Below the pieces are notes generated by a model that was not told the origin of the DNA, made no database searches, and saw nothing but the letters and a program-made list of their open reading frames with translations. Position numbers and translations under genes: made by a program. Below are positions 35,389 to 43,853 of a stretch of DNA of 64,000 bases, in pieces; within the stretch, counting starts at the first letter, position 1; the number at the start of each line of letters is the position of its first letter. The DNA comes from Hyphomicrobium_A sp963782555 (lineage in GTDB: Bacteria; Pseudomonadota; Alphaproteobacteria; Rhizobiales; Hyphomicrobiaceae), in contig CAWAKB010000001.1 of the NCBI GenBank assembly GCA_963782555.1, positions 434,001-498,000 on the forward strand, written 5' to 3'.

Positions 35389-35844
35389 ATGCGGTTGACC
35401 GATTTCTTCTGGAGCCTCGGGGCCTGGAACTGGTTCGTCGTCGGAGTTGCGTTGTTCGTGTTGGAGACGATCGTGCCCGGCGTGCACTTCGTCTGGTTCG
35501 GGCTTGCCGCGGTGATCGTCGGCGTCATGGGGCTCGTCGTTGACATCGCCTGGGAGTGGCAGTTGGTCGCCTTCGCCATCATTTCCTGCATCACCGTCTT
35601 CTTCGTGCGCCGCTATGCGTCGCCCGACATGGCGGCGAGCGACGAGCCCGATCTCAACTTGCGCGCGGTGCAGTACGTCGGCCGCGTGGTCACCGTCGAG
35701 GAGCCGATCGCCGACGGGCGCGGCAAGGTTCGCGTGGGCGACACGCTTTGGCCGGCCCAGGGCCTCGACGCGCCCCAAGGCGCGCGCGTCAAGGTCACCG
35801 GAACGCACGGCACCGTGCTGTTGGTCGAGCATGCGGCTTCCTGA
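35389..35844 (+). CDS. NfeD family membrane protein
   Basis: NfeD proteins are partners of SPFH scaffolds. The 151-residue product has two or three membrane helices (residues 12-72, including VPGVHFVWFGLAAVIVG) and a C-terminal OB-fold domain from about residue 85 (DEPDLNLRAVQYVGRVVTVE) ending VTGTHGTVLLVEHA. It lacks the protease part of long NfeD. It follows the SPFH gene by 62 bases and overlaps the next, related gene by 14 bases. The three genes form a likely operon. Confidence 0.88.
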   Translation: MRLTDFFWSLGAWNWFVVGVALFVLETIVPGVHFVWFGLAAVIVGVMGLVVDIAWEWQLVAFAIISCITVFFVRRYASPDMAASDEPDLNLRAVQYVGRVVTVEEPIADGRGKVRVGDTLWPAQGLDAPQGARVKVTGTHGTVLLVEHAAS

Positions 35845-36256
35845 GCGAGAGGAGCGGCCGAGCGCCTTTCTTTGGCTCGCCGCCGTGGTGGGCATGTTCC
35901 TGCCGGCCGTCGGCGTGGCGACCGCCGTCTACGGAATTTTCAAGGCCGCGAATGGCGATCGGACGGGCTGGTACTGGGCCGGCGCCGGCACCGCGCTCGT
36001 GATCGCCGACATCGTCATTGACGCGCTCTGGGCCCGCCCCAGCGTCTCGCGCAGCGACGAGCCCGACTTGAACCGGCGCGGCGCGGAGCTTGTGGGTCAG
36101 ACCGTCGTTGTCATCGAGGCGATCGGGCCCGGCGCTCGCGGGACGGTGCACGCTGCCGATACGGTGTGGGTGGCCGAGGGATGCGAGGCTGCGGCTGGAG
36201 CACGGGTGCGGGTCAAGGGCGTCAAGGGGACCGTGCTGGTGGTCGAAGCGATCTAG
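35831..36256 (+). CDS. Second NfeD-like protein, tandem paralogue
   Basis: The 141-residue product has two hydrophobic segments (about residues 11-37 and 47-66) and a C-terminal domain clearly related to the OB fold of the preceding NfeD. Both have DEPDLN, then VGQTVVV/VGRVVTV, then a GARVRVKGVKGTVLVVEA-type end. The membrane part is not visibly related to that of its neighbour. The ATG at 35831 lies inside the end of the first nfeD gene, so translation is probably coupled. It may form a hetero-oligomer with the first protein around the SPFH scaffold, which is an inference. Confidence 0.8.
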   Translation: MRLPEREERPSAFLWLAAVVGMFLPAVGVATAVYGIFKAANGDRTGWYWAGAGTALVIADIVIDALWARPSVSRSDEPDLNRRGAELVGQTVVVIEAIGPGARGTVHAADTVWVAEGCEAAAGARVRVKGVKGTVLVVEAI

Positions 36257-36280
36257 CGTCGAAGCCGTTTGACCGCCGGC

Positions 36281-37306
36281 TCAGGCCACGCCCACGCGCA
36301 ACAGGTCGTGGATGTGCACGATGCCGACCGGCTTGCCCTTCTCCACCACGAACAGGGCGGTGATGCGCGAGGCATTGATCAGCTCCAGCGCGGCTGATGC
36401 CAGCATCTTGGGCGTCGCCGTCTTCGGGCGGCGCGTCATGATGTCGGCGACGCACGCACGCACCAAGTCCGCACCCATGTGACGGCGCAGGTCGCCGTCG
36501 GTCACGATGCCGATGAGCTTGCCTTTGGCATCGATGATGCCGAGGCAGCCGAAGCTCTTCTGCGTCATGGTGACGAGGGCGTCGCTCATGGGCTCGGTGT
36601 CGCGCGCAAGCGGCAGCTGGTCGCCACTGTGCATCACGTCGGCGACGTACTTGAGGCTGGCGCCGAGCGAGCCGCCCGGATGGAACGCCTTGAACTCGTG
36701 CGCTGTGAAGCCCTTAGCCTCCAGAAGCGCGATGGCGAGGCAATCGCCCAAGACCAGCTGCATGACAGTGGATGTGGTGGGAGCGAGCCCGTGGGGGCAG
36801 GCCTCCTTGGTGGGCGGCAGCTCCAAAACGATGTCGGCCTGCTGGCCGAGCGCGGACTCGGCCCGCGAGGTGATGGCGACGAGCGGCACCGAGTAGCGGC
36901 GCGAGTAGGTGATCAACGGCTTGAGCTCAACCGTCTCGCCCGACCAGGACAGCGCCAGCAGCACGTCGTCGGGCGTGATCATGCCGAGGTCGCCGTGCGA
37001 GGCTTCGGTCGGATGCACGAAGAAGGCCGGGCGTCCGGTCGAGGCGAACGTCGCCGCCATTTTCTGGCCGACGTGGCCGCTCTTGCCGATGCCGGTGACA
37101 ACGACGCGTCCGCGCGCGGCGCGCAGGATGCGCAGTGCGGTGCCAAACGCGCTGGCCATGGGGCCGGCGAGTGCCTCGCGCAGCTGCGAAAGCCCCTCGC
37201 ACTCGAGGTCGAGCGTGCGCAGGGCTGAGGCAACGGGCAAGCGGCTCAGTCGCTTGCCGCCTTCAATGCTTTTGAATTTCCGTAAGGGCCCGCTCGCCGC
37301 CGTCAT
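36281..37306 (-). CDS. kdsD: Arabinose-5-phosphate isomerase, KpsF/GutQ/KdsD family
   Basis: The enzyme interconverts ribulose 5-phosphate and arabinose 5-phosphate, the first step of Kdo synthesis for LPS. The 341-residue product has an SIS domain (about residues 55-190) with VVVTGIGKSGHVGQK, the SWSGET motif and TSTVMQLVLGD, then two CBS domains (about 215-335) that include IVTDGDLRRH and VGIVHIHDLLR. Full length for the family. The ATG at 37306 is preceded by a short AG-rich stretch. It is convergent with the NfeD-like gene. LPS-export genes at 57.7-60.6 kb are in the same window. Confidence 0.92.
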   Translation of the reverse strand: MTAASGPLRKFKSIEGGKRLSRLPVASALRTLDLECEGLSQLREALAGPMASAFGTALRILRAARGRVVVTGIGKSGHVGQKMAATFASTGRPAFFVHPTEASHGDLGMITPDDVLLALSWSGETVELKPLITYSRRYSVPLVAITSRAESALGQQADIVLELPPTKEACPHGLAPTTSTVMQLVLGDCLAIALLEAKGFTAHEFKAFHPGGSLGASLKYVADVMHSGDQLPLARDTEPMSDALVTMTQKSFGCLGIIDAKGKLIGIVTDGDLRRHMGADLVRACVADIMTRRPKTATPKMLASAALELINASRITALFVVEKGKPVGIVHIHDLLRVGVA

Positions 37307-37494
37307 GGCTCGTTAATTCCCCCGGACGCCCCCAGCGATGCGTATCGTTAAAAGTTTCTTACAAAATAATGCCTTTGTCCAGCAGAGCGGGGCGCCTCGA
37401 CGCCCGCCTATCCTAAACAGACCGTTAACCGTCGTTCCTTAGTGTTCCAGCCACGTATGGGCGTTCGCGTGGCGGGTATCCTCATGGGAGCGCT

Positions 37495-39225
37495 TTGGTG
37501 GGTAGCAGGCAGCGAGTTGCGGTACTGTTGGGCTTTGCCGTTGTGACCGGGGCCGCGTCGGCCTTGGCGCCCGCCAGCAGCCAGATCCTCGACCCTGCTC
37601 ATCCTGCCGCACAGCCCCCGTCGCGGCGTGCGCCGATGACTCCGGGCGCGTTCGCCACGTCCGTCTCGCGCGCCATCGATCAGTCGTTCTACTCCAACGC
37701 CAACAGCGGTTTTACCAACAGCGGCTTTGCTCCGCGTGCGCGCGCCGGCCCCGCTCAAGCCGACGGGCAGGCGGAAGGTTGGGTGACCGGGACAGGGGAC
37801 GCTTCCGCAGAAGCCGACCCGTTCGGCGAGGCCGAGTCCCGGCCCCGGCAGCTTCCGGTTGCGCAAGATGGAGATCTGTCGACACCACTCCAGCCCCCGG
37901 CGAGCAACGATGGCGTGATCGACTTGAGCAGGCCCAACCCCTTTGCCGAGGAGGAGCAGGTCACGCCTGTCAACTTGCGCGTGCCTCAGGAGATCGCCGC
38001 CGTGGGCCCCGGCTTGGGGTTCGATCCGCTCTTGCTGACGGCGGAGGAGGCCAACCCCGTCTTCAGCAATTTTGCGCTTGCCCAGTTCGAGCCCGAGCCG
38101 TTCGCGCCGCTCGGCATGCGGCTCGGCAGCTTCACGCTCTTCAGCGCGGTCGAGGCCGACGGCGACTACAACAGCAACCTCTTCGCCTCGCCCGTCGCCT
38201 TGGGGGACTACGCGTTTGAGCTGCGGCCGACAATGCGGCTCGCCTCCAACTGGAGCACGCACGCAATCGAGGTGCGCGCGAGCGGCAACTTGAGCTTTCA
38301 TGACAAGTACCCGACGGAGGACAATCGCGCCTATCTGCTCGAGAGCCTCGGTCGCCTCGACGTCACGCGCCGCACCAACCTGCAGGGCGCCATCTCGCGC
38401 GAATATGCCCAGGAAAGCCGCAACGCGATCAACGCCACCTCCGTCGGCACCCGTCCGAATGTCACGGTCGATCGGGGGCGGGCCTCCTTCAATCATCGTT
38501 TCAACCGGCTGACGGTGCAGCTGCGCGGCGCCATCGTCGACTCGAGCTACAGCACGGACACGGTCGATGGCGTGGTGGAGAGCAATTCCGATCGCGATTA
38601 CATCCTCTATGAGCAAGCCATGCGGTCGCAGTGGGAGTTCACGCCGGCGCTGTTCCTCTTCTCCGACATCGCCTTCAACCAGCGCGACTACTCGATCCCG
38701 GCCTTCACCGACGGCATCATCCGCTCCTCGACCGGCCAGCGCTATCGCGCCGGCGTCTCGTTCGGCAATGTGGGCGAGTTCCTGCGTGGCGAGGTGAGCC
38801 TCGGCTACGGCCAGCAAACGCCCGACAACCACGAGCTCGAGGCGATCGATGGGCTTCTGATCGACGCCAACCTCACGTGGCGTCCGACGCCCATCACGAG
38901 CGTTCTGTTCACGGCCGCCACCGATGTGGCCGAGACGACGACGGTCGACTCCGGCGGCGTCCTGGAGCGCACGTACGGGCTCGAGGCGCGTCACAGCTTC
39001 CAGACCCGGCTCGTCGGCATCGCCGGGCTTGGATACTTCACCCGCGATTTCGTCGGCGCCGGCATCCACGAGAACCAGCTCACGGCGGCGACGGGCCTCG
39101 AATACTACCTGAGCCGCCAGGCCGTGCTTTTCGGCCGCTACCAGCACACCGCCTTCGATACGACGAGCCCCAACGGCAACTACACCGTCGAGGAGGTCCA
39201 GCTCGGCGTGCGCCTGCGCCAGTAG
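37495..39225 (+). CDS. Outer-membrane beta-barrel protein (BBP2-like)
   Basis: The 576-residue product has a signal peptide, a Pro/Ala-rich linker of about 170 residues without clear fold, and a C-terminal region from about residue 205 with repeated amphipathic strands (FTLFSAVEADGDYNSNLF; ANLTWRPTPITSVLFTAAT) ending VQLGVRLRQ. It fits the outer-membrane beta-barrel family (PF10082) often linked with exopolysaccharide export or adhesion. The start is TTG 37495 or GTG 37498, behind GGGAG. It sits between kdsD and galU/galE, both of which make sugar precursors, so a surface-polysaccharide role is possible but unproven. Confidence 0.78.
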   Translation: MVGSRQRVAVLLGFAVVTGAASALAPASSQILDPAHPAAQPPSRRAPMTPGAFATSVSRAIDQSFYSNANSGFTNSGFAPRARAGPAQADGQAEGWVTGTGDASAEADPFGEAESRPRQLPVAQDGDLSTPLQPPASNDGVIDLSRPNPFAEEEQVTPVNLRVPQEIAAVGPGLGFDPLLLTAEEANPVFSNFALAQFEPEPFAPLGMRLGSFTLFSAVEADGDYNSNLFASPVALGDYAFELRPTMRLASNWSTHAIEVRASGNLSFHDKYPTEDNRAYLLESLGRLDVTRRTNLQGAISREYAQESRNAINATSVGTRPNVTVDRGRASFNHRFNRLTVQLRGAIVDSSYSTDTVDGVVESNSDRDYILYEQAMRSQWEFTPALFLFSDIAFNQRDYSIPAFTDGIIRSSTGQRYRAGVSFGNVGEFLRGEVSLGYGQQTPDNHELEAIDGLLIDANLTWRPTPITSVLFTAATDVAETTTVDSGGVLERTYGLEARHSFQTRLVGIAGLGYFTRDFVGAGIHENQLTAATGLEYYLSRQAVLFGRYQHTAFDTTSPNGNYTVEEVQLGVRLRQ

Positions 39226-39276
39226 CTCCCAATGCGCAGCATGCGAGGCGGGTGAGGGGGGAGCACGTTCTGCAAA

Positions 39277-40158
39277 TTAAGTGAGCTTGTCGAGCTCGGC
39301 CTTGAGTGCGGGGCCCAGATCCTCGCGCTCAAGCGCATAGGCGACGTTCGCCAACAGGAACCCGAGCTTGGTGCCGCAGTCGTAGATCTTGCCGTCGAAG
39401 CGCACGGCATAAAACGGGCGCCCGCTCTTCTGCATGGCGATCATGGCGTCGGTGAGCTGGATCTCGCCGCCCGTCCCGCGCTCCTGGCGTGCGAGCAGAT
39501 CGAAGATCTCCGGCTGCAGGATGTAGCGGCCGGTGATGTGCATGTTGGACGGCGCCGTGCCCTTCTTGGGCTTCTCCACCATCTCGGTGATGGCGGAGAC
39601 CTTGGCGTCCCTGTCCTTGACGCCGACGATGCCGTAGAGGTGCGCCTCCTCCTCCGGTACCGGCGCGACGGCGATGTGGCTGCCGCCGTGCTCGTTGAAG
39701 GCTTCGATCATCTCTTTGAGGCACGGCTGGGCGCCGTGATGCAGCATGTCGGGAAGCAGCAGCGCGAACGGCTCGTCGCCGACGATCTCGCGCGCGCACC
39801 ACACGGCGTGGCCAAGGCCTAAGGGTTCTTGCTGACGGGTGAAGCTCGTGGCGCCGGCCTCGGGCAGATCGCGCGCGAGCAACTCGAGCTCCTTCGTCTT
39901 ACCGCGCGCAGCAAGCGTCGCCTCGAGCTCCGGCTGCCGGTCGAAGTGGTCCTCAATCGCGCCTTTGTTGCGCCCAGTGACAAAAATAAAGTGCTCGATA
40001 CCTGCCGCGCGCGCCTCGTCGACGACGTGCTGGATGGCGGGGCGATCGACCACTGTCAGCATTTCCTTAGGGATGGCCTTGGTGGCGGGGAGGAAACGCG
40101 TGCCAAGGCCCGCAACAGGGAACACGGCTTTGCGGATGCGCGTCTTGGCTGAGGGCAT
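39277..40158 (-). CDS. galU: UTP-glucose-1-phosphate uridylyltransferase
   Basis: GalU makes UDP-glucose from UTP and glucose 1-phosphate. The 293-residue product has the nucleotidyltransferase signature near the start (FPVAGLGTRFLPATKAIPKE), the conserved FTRQQEPLGLGHAVWCA, LLLPDML with the metal aspartate, and VEKPKKGTAPSNMHITGRY. Length and motifs are canonical. It is divergent from galE across 170 bases, so GalU and GalE act in succession on UDP-sugars and may share regulation. Confidence 0.94.
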   Translation of the reverse strand: MPSAKTRIRKAVFPVAGLGTRFLPATKAIPKEMLTVVDRPAIQHVVDEARAAGIEHFIFVTGRNKGAIEDHFDRQPELEATLAARGKTKELELLARDLPEAGATSFTRQQEPLGLGHAVWCAREIVGDEPFALLLPDMLHHGAQPCLKEMIEAFNEHGGSHIAVAPVPEEEAHLYGIVGVKDRDAKVSAITEMVEKPKKGTAPSNMHITGRYILQPEIFDLLARQERGTGGEIQLTDAMIAMQKSGRPFYAVRFDGKIYDCGTKLGFLLANVAYALEREDLGPALKAELDKLT

Positions 40159-40328
40159 GGGGGGAACTCCAGGGGGCGGTGAGGGTTCGTTCTAGGCGGT
40201 CGGAGCCCAATTTTGGTGTAGATCTTGAATGATAGGGGGGTGAGTGGAGACCTGTTTCAGGCCATGGTTAAGCTTTGCACTGGTAAAGAGCCAAGGCCAG
40301 TACGGCCAATAGCGGGAAGGCGCAAGCA

Positions 40329-41321
40329 ATGAGTGTACTCGTCACCGGCGGAGCCGGATACATCGGAAGCCATATGGTGCTCGAGCTTCTCGATTCCGGC
40401 GAAAGCGTCATCGTCCTCGACAATCTCTCAACCGGCTTCCGCTGGGCCGTCCCGGCGAACGCGACGCTGGTCGTCGGCGACGTCGGGGATCAAGAGCTCG
40501 TCCGCTCGATCGTGCGCAAGCACGGGGTCCAGTCGATCCTGCATTTCGCCGGCTCGATCGTGGTGCCGGAGTCGGTGGCAGATCCGCTCGGCTACTACCA
40601 CAACAACACGGTGAAGTCGCGCGCCCTGATGGAGGTCGCCGTCGAGATGGGCGTCAAGCACTTCATCTTCTCCTCGACGGCCGCCGTCTACGGCATGCCC
40701 AAGGAGAACCCCGTCGGCGAGACTGCCGAGCTGAAGCCGATGTCGCCCTACGGCTCCTCCAAGTTGATGACGGAGATCATGCTCGCCGACACCGCGCGCG
40801 CCCACGACTTCCACTACGTAGCGCTGCGCTACTTTAATGTCGCCGGTGCCGACCCCAAGGGGCGCTCCGGCCAATCGACCCCCAACGCCACGCATCTGAT
40901 CAAGGTCGCGTGCGAGGCCGCGCTCGGCAAGCGTCCCTATCTGGAGGTCTTCGGCACCGACTACGACACGCCCGACGGCACCTGCATCCGCGACTACATC
41001 CAGGTCACCGACCTGGTGCGCGCCCACTTGGCGGCGCTGCGCCATCTGCGCGACGGCGGCACCTCGGATGTGTTCAACTGCGGATACTCGAAGGGATTTT
41101 CGGTGCTGGAGGTGATCGAGGCGGTCAAGCGCGTCTCGGGCGCCGATTTCGAGGTGCGCCTCGCCCCCCGCCGGCCGGGCGATCCCGCAGCGATCGTCGC
41201 CGCCTCCGACAAGATCCGCGTCCGCCTCGGATGGCGTCCCTCCTTCGACAATATCGATACCATCACCCGCCAGGCGCTCGCCTGGGAGGCGCACTTGAAG
41301 CAGTTCAAGCACGCCAGCTAG
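40329..41321 (+). CDS. galE: UDP-glucose 4-epimerase
   Basis: GalE interconverts UDP-glucose and UDP-galactose. The 330-residue SDR product begins with the NAD-binding VTGGAGYIGSH (residues 5-15). The catalytic Tyr141 and Lys145 are in SPYGSSK, with SSTAAVYG upstream holding the catalytic serine, and YFNVAGADPKGRSG and DGTCIRDYIQVTDL are typical. The ATG at 40329 follows GGGAAGG. It supplies galactose for surface polysaccharides together with galU. Confidence 0.94.
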   Translation: MSVLVTGGAGYIGSHMVLELLDSGESVIVLDNLSTGFRWAVPANATLVVGDVGDQELVRSIVRKHGVQSILHFAGSIVVPESVADPLGYYHNNTVKSRALMEVAVEMGVKHFIFSSTAAVYGMPKENPVGETAELKPMSPYGSSKLMTEIMLADTARAHDFHYVALRYFNVAGADPKGRSGQSTPNATHLIKVACEAALGKRPYLEVFGTDYDTPDGTCIRDYIQVTDLVRAHLAALRHLRDGGTSDVFNCGYSKGFSVLEVIEAVKRVSGADFEVRLAPRRPGDPAAIVAASDKIRVRLGWRPSFDNIDTITRQALAWEAHLKQFKHAS

Positions 41322-41402
41322 CGCGAGCCGCAAAATTGCCCGGAAGAGCGGTGAGGTAGGCCCCTTGAGCGGAGAACAACTCGGGAGCTCGGGAGAGGCG
41401 CA

Positions 41403-42677
41403 GTGCTGTTCGGGAGACATGCAAAGGGCGGCGGGCTCGCGCGCATCTTGGGCGCCGTCCTGCTGATCGGTCTCGCTGCCGCGCCTGCATCGGCCGGGGA
41501 CGCGTTTCGCTCCTGGCTTGAGAGCCTGTGGCCGGAAGCGCAGGCGCTGGGCGTGTCTCGCGCCACGTTCGATACCGCGTTCCGCGGGCTCACGCCCGAC
41601 TACAAGCTGCCCGACCTCATCATCAAGGGGCGCAAGCGCGACGACAGCGCCGGCCAGTCCGAGTTCACCTCATCGGCCATGGACTATCTCAATCCCAAGT
41701 ACCTCGCGCAGCTTGCGGTCCAAGGTCGGGCGTTCATGAAGCAAAACGAGCGCTCGCTGCGGCGGATCGAGCGCGCGACCGGCGTCGATCCTTATATCGT
41801 CGTCGCCATCTGGGGGCGCGAGACCGCCTATGGCACCTACAAGCTGCCCCACGATGCCATCCGCGTGCTGGCAACCGAGGCCTACGTGGGCCGGCGCAAG
41901 GAGAAGTTCCACCAGGAGCTGCTCTACGCCCTGAAGATGCTGCAGGACGGCATCCCGCGCGCCAAGATGCGCTCCTCCTGGGCCGGTGCCATCGGGCTCA
42001 CGCAGTTCCTGCCGTCGGAGTACTACCAGCACGCCGACGACGGCGACGGCGACGGCAAGGTCGACCTTTTCGATTCCGTTCCCGACGCGCTGGCGTCGGC
42101 CGCGCGCCAGCTCGCCAACAAGGGCTGGGTGCGGGGTTTGCGCTGGGGCTACGAGGTGCGCCTGCCCGAGCACGGCGATTGCTCGCTCGAGGGACCACCC
42201 GGTGCGCGCTCGATCGGCGAGTGGGTCAAGCTCGGTTTCGTGCGGGCGGGGCCGAAGCGCTTCCGCCCCGACGAGCTCGGCAACGTCGCCTATCTGATGA
42301 TGCCGTCGGGCGCCTACGGGCCGGCGTTCCTTGCCACCGAGAACTTCCAGGTGATCCGCCGCTACAACACGTCCGACCTCTATGCGCTGTTCGTCGGCAA
42401 TCTCGCCGATCGCATCGCCGGCGGCGGCGACTTCCACACACCCTCGGCAAAGATCGCGCAGCCGCGCACCGCCCAGGTCAAGGAGATCCAGAAGCGTCTG
42501 ATCGCGCTCGGCTATGGGCTCGAAAAAATCGACGGCAAGATCGGCTCCAACACGCGCCGCCAGGTCGGCACCTATCAGAAGAAAAACCGCCTGAAGATCG
42601 ACTGCTGGCCGACCAAGGCCGTGTTGTCGCACCTGCGCGCGACCGCCTCGCTCGGGGCGGGCGCCAATAAGCACTAG
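41403..42677 (+). CDS. Lytic murein transglycosylase with peptidoglycan-binding domain (MltB family)
   Basis: This periplasmic enzyme cleaves the glycan strand of peptidoglycan. The 424-residue product has a signal peptide (residues 1-31), the SLT_2 (MltB-type) catalytic domain at about 34-330 with the catalytic Glu140 in WGRETAYG and the GAIGLTQFLPSEYY motif, and a C-terminal peptidoglycan-binding domain 1 at about 355-412 (EIQKRLIALGYGLEKIDGKI). The start is a GTG at 41403. No lipobox is seen, so it is probably soluble. It stands 81 bases after galE. Confidence 0.92.
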   Translation: MLFGRHAKGGGLARILGAVLLIGLAAAPASAGDAFRSWLESLWPEAQALGVSRATFDTAFRGLTPDYKLPDLIIKGRKRDDSAGQSEFTSSAMDYLNPKYLAQLAVQGRAFMKQNERSLRRIERATGVDPYIVVAIWGRETAYGTYKLPHDAIRVLATEAYVGRRKEKFHQELLYALKMLQDGIPRAKMRSSWAGAIGLTQFLPSEYYQHADDGDGDGKVDLFDSVPDALASAARQLANKGWVRGLRWGYEVRLPEHGDCSLEGPPGARSIGEWVKLGFVRAGPKRFRPDELGNVAYLMMPSGAYGPAFLATENFQVIRRYNTSDLYALFVGNLADRIAGGGDFHTPSAKIAQPRTAQVKEIQKRLIALGYGLEKIDGKIGSNTRRQVGTYQKKNRLKIDCWPTKAVLSHLRATASLGAGANKH

Positions 42678-42775
42678 CAAACGCAATCGGGCGTGATATT
42701 TCCTGCGCCCAATAGGACGCGGGACGCGCGCGCATGCGTCTTGCGGGAAGCAATCGCGTACTGGGGAGGCAGAGT

Positions 42776-43693
42776 ATGGACCGTTGGGTCGAGGAGACGT
42801 TTCATCCGCACTGGCGCGTGCGCCTCGAGGCGGACGAGATCCTGCACGAGGTGAAGACGGAGCACCAGCACCTCGTCATCTTCAAGAATGCGACGTGGGG
42901 CACCGTCTTGATGCTCGACGGCGTGTGCCAGCTCACCACCTTGGACGAGTTTATCTACCATGAGATGATGGCGCACGTGCCCCTGATGGTGCTCGACAAG
43001 CCCAAGCAGGTGCTCGTCGTGGGCGGCGGCGACGGCGGCGTGCTGCGCGAGGTGTTGAAGCATCCCTCCGTCGAGCGTGCGATGCTGTGCGAGATCGACC
43101 GCGCCGTGATCGACACTGCGTTGAAGTATTATCCGGAGATCCCCGGCAAGACCTTCGACGATGAGCGCACCGTCGTCGTCATCGCCGACGGGCGCAAGTT
43201 CGTGGCCGAGACCGACGAGCGCTTCGACGCCATCATCGTCGATTCGTCCGAGCCGATCGGGCCCTCCGCCGTCCTGCACACGCGCGAGTTTTTCGCCGAC
43301 TGCAAGCACGCGCTCAAAGAGGACGGGATCCTCATAACCCAGAACGGCCTGCCGTTTCTGTTTCCCGATCACTTGCGCGAGACGACGCGCGCGTTTGCCT
43401 CGCTGTTCGACTGCGTGGCGCCCTACATGTGCACGCAGCCCTGTTATTTCGGCGGTCCCTTCGCGCTCAACTGGGCGAGCGACGAGGACGAGCACCTGGA
43501 GCTGGCCGAGAAGAAGCTCGCCAAGCGCCAGCAGAAGCGCGGCATCGAGACGCGCCACTGGACGCCGGCCGTGCACAACGCGGCGTTCGCGCTGCCGGGG
43601 TACGCGCTGGGCGTGGTGGAGGCGGCGATCGCCGAGGGGCGCGGGGCCAACGGCAAGGCGCGCCGCGGCAAGGGCAAGAACGGCCGCGTGTAG
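42776..43693 (+). CDS. speE: Spermidine synthase
   Basis: SpeE transfers an aminopropyl group from decarboxylated S-adenosylmethionine to putrescine. The 305-residue product shows the S-adenosyl-binding VVGGGDGGVLREVLKH (residues 81-96), the acidic CEIDRAVID loop, and IIVDSSEPIGPS carrying the catalytic aspartate. The last 20 residues are a Lys/Arg/Gly-rich extension. The ATG at 42776 has a GGGGAGG site; the upstream reading has no family similarity. It is convergent with a glycosyltransferase gene. Confidence 0.93.
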   Translation: MDRWVEETFHPHWRVRLEADEILHEVKTEHQHLVIFKNATWGTVLMLDGVCQLTTLDEFIYHEMMAHVPLMVLDKPKQVLVVGGGDGGVLREVLKHPSVERAMLCEIDRAVIDTALKYYPEIPGKTFDDERTVVVIADGRKFVAETDERFDAIIVDSSEPIGPSAVLHTREFFADCKHALKEDGILITQNGLPFLFPDHLRETTRAFASLFDCVAPYMCTQPCYFGGPFALNWASDEDEHLELAEKKLAKRQQKRGIETRHWTPAVHNAAFALPGYALGVVEAAIAEGRGANGKARRGKGKNGRV

Positions 43694-43774
43694 GCGAGAA
43701 CCTCGGTAGAGCAGATTCGCTTGCTGCGACGTTTTCGATTTTTCTGCGCCAGAAGCGACTGCTGATGCTTGCGC

Positions 43775-43798
43775 GGGTCCCGCCCTCCGGCGGGACCC
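43775..43798. terminator. Hairpin between convergent speE and glycosyltransferase genes
   Basis: A perfect 10-bp stem (GGGTCCCGCC with GGCGGGACCC) with loop CTCC lies in the 160-base gap between the two stop codons. No T-run follows, so it may be a terminator or a dispersed palindrome. Confidence 0.5.
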
Positions 43799-43853
43799 AC
43801 GCCAGTCTCCGCGAGGGTAAGATCGAAAGCTTGCGCGGCGTGGCGCCGAGCAC

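Noticed and set aside
37348..37362. TTAA-N7-TTAC as a CtrA binding site upstream of the beta-barrel gene
   Set aside because: Only one half matches the consensus TTAA-N7-TTAA fully and AT-rich promoters give such matches by chance.
37408..39147. Long minus-strand open frame opposite the beta-barrel gene
   Set aside because: The plus strand encodes a signal peptide and barrel-like strands; the antisense frame has shadow composition.
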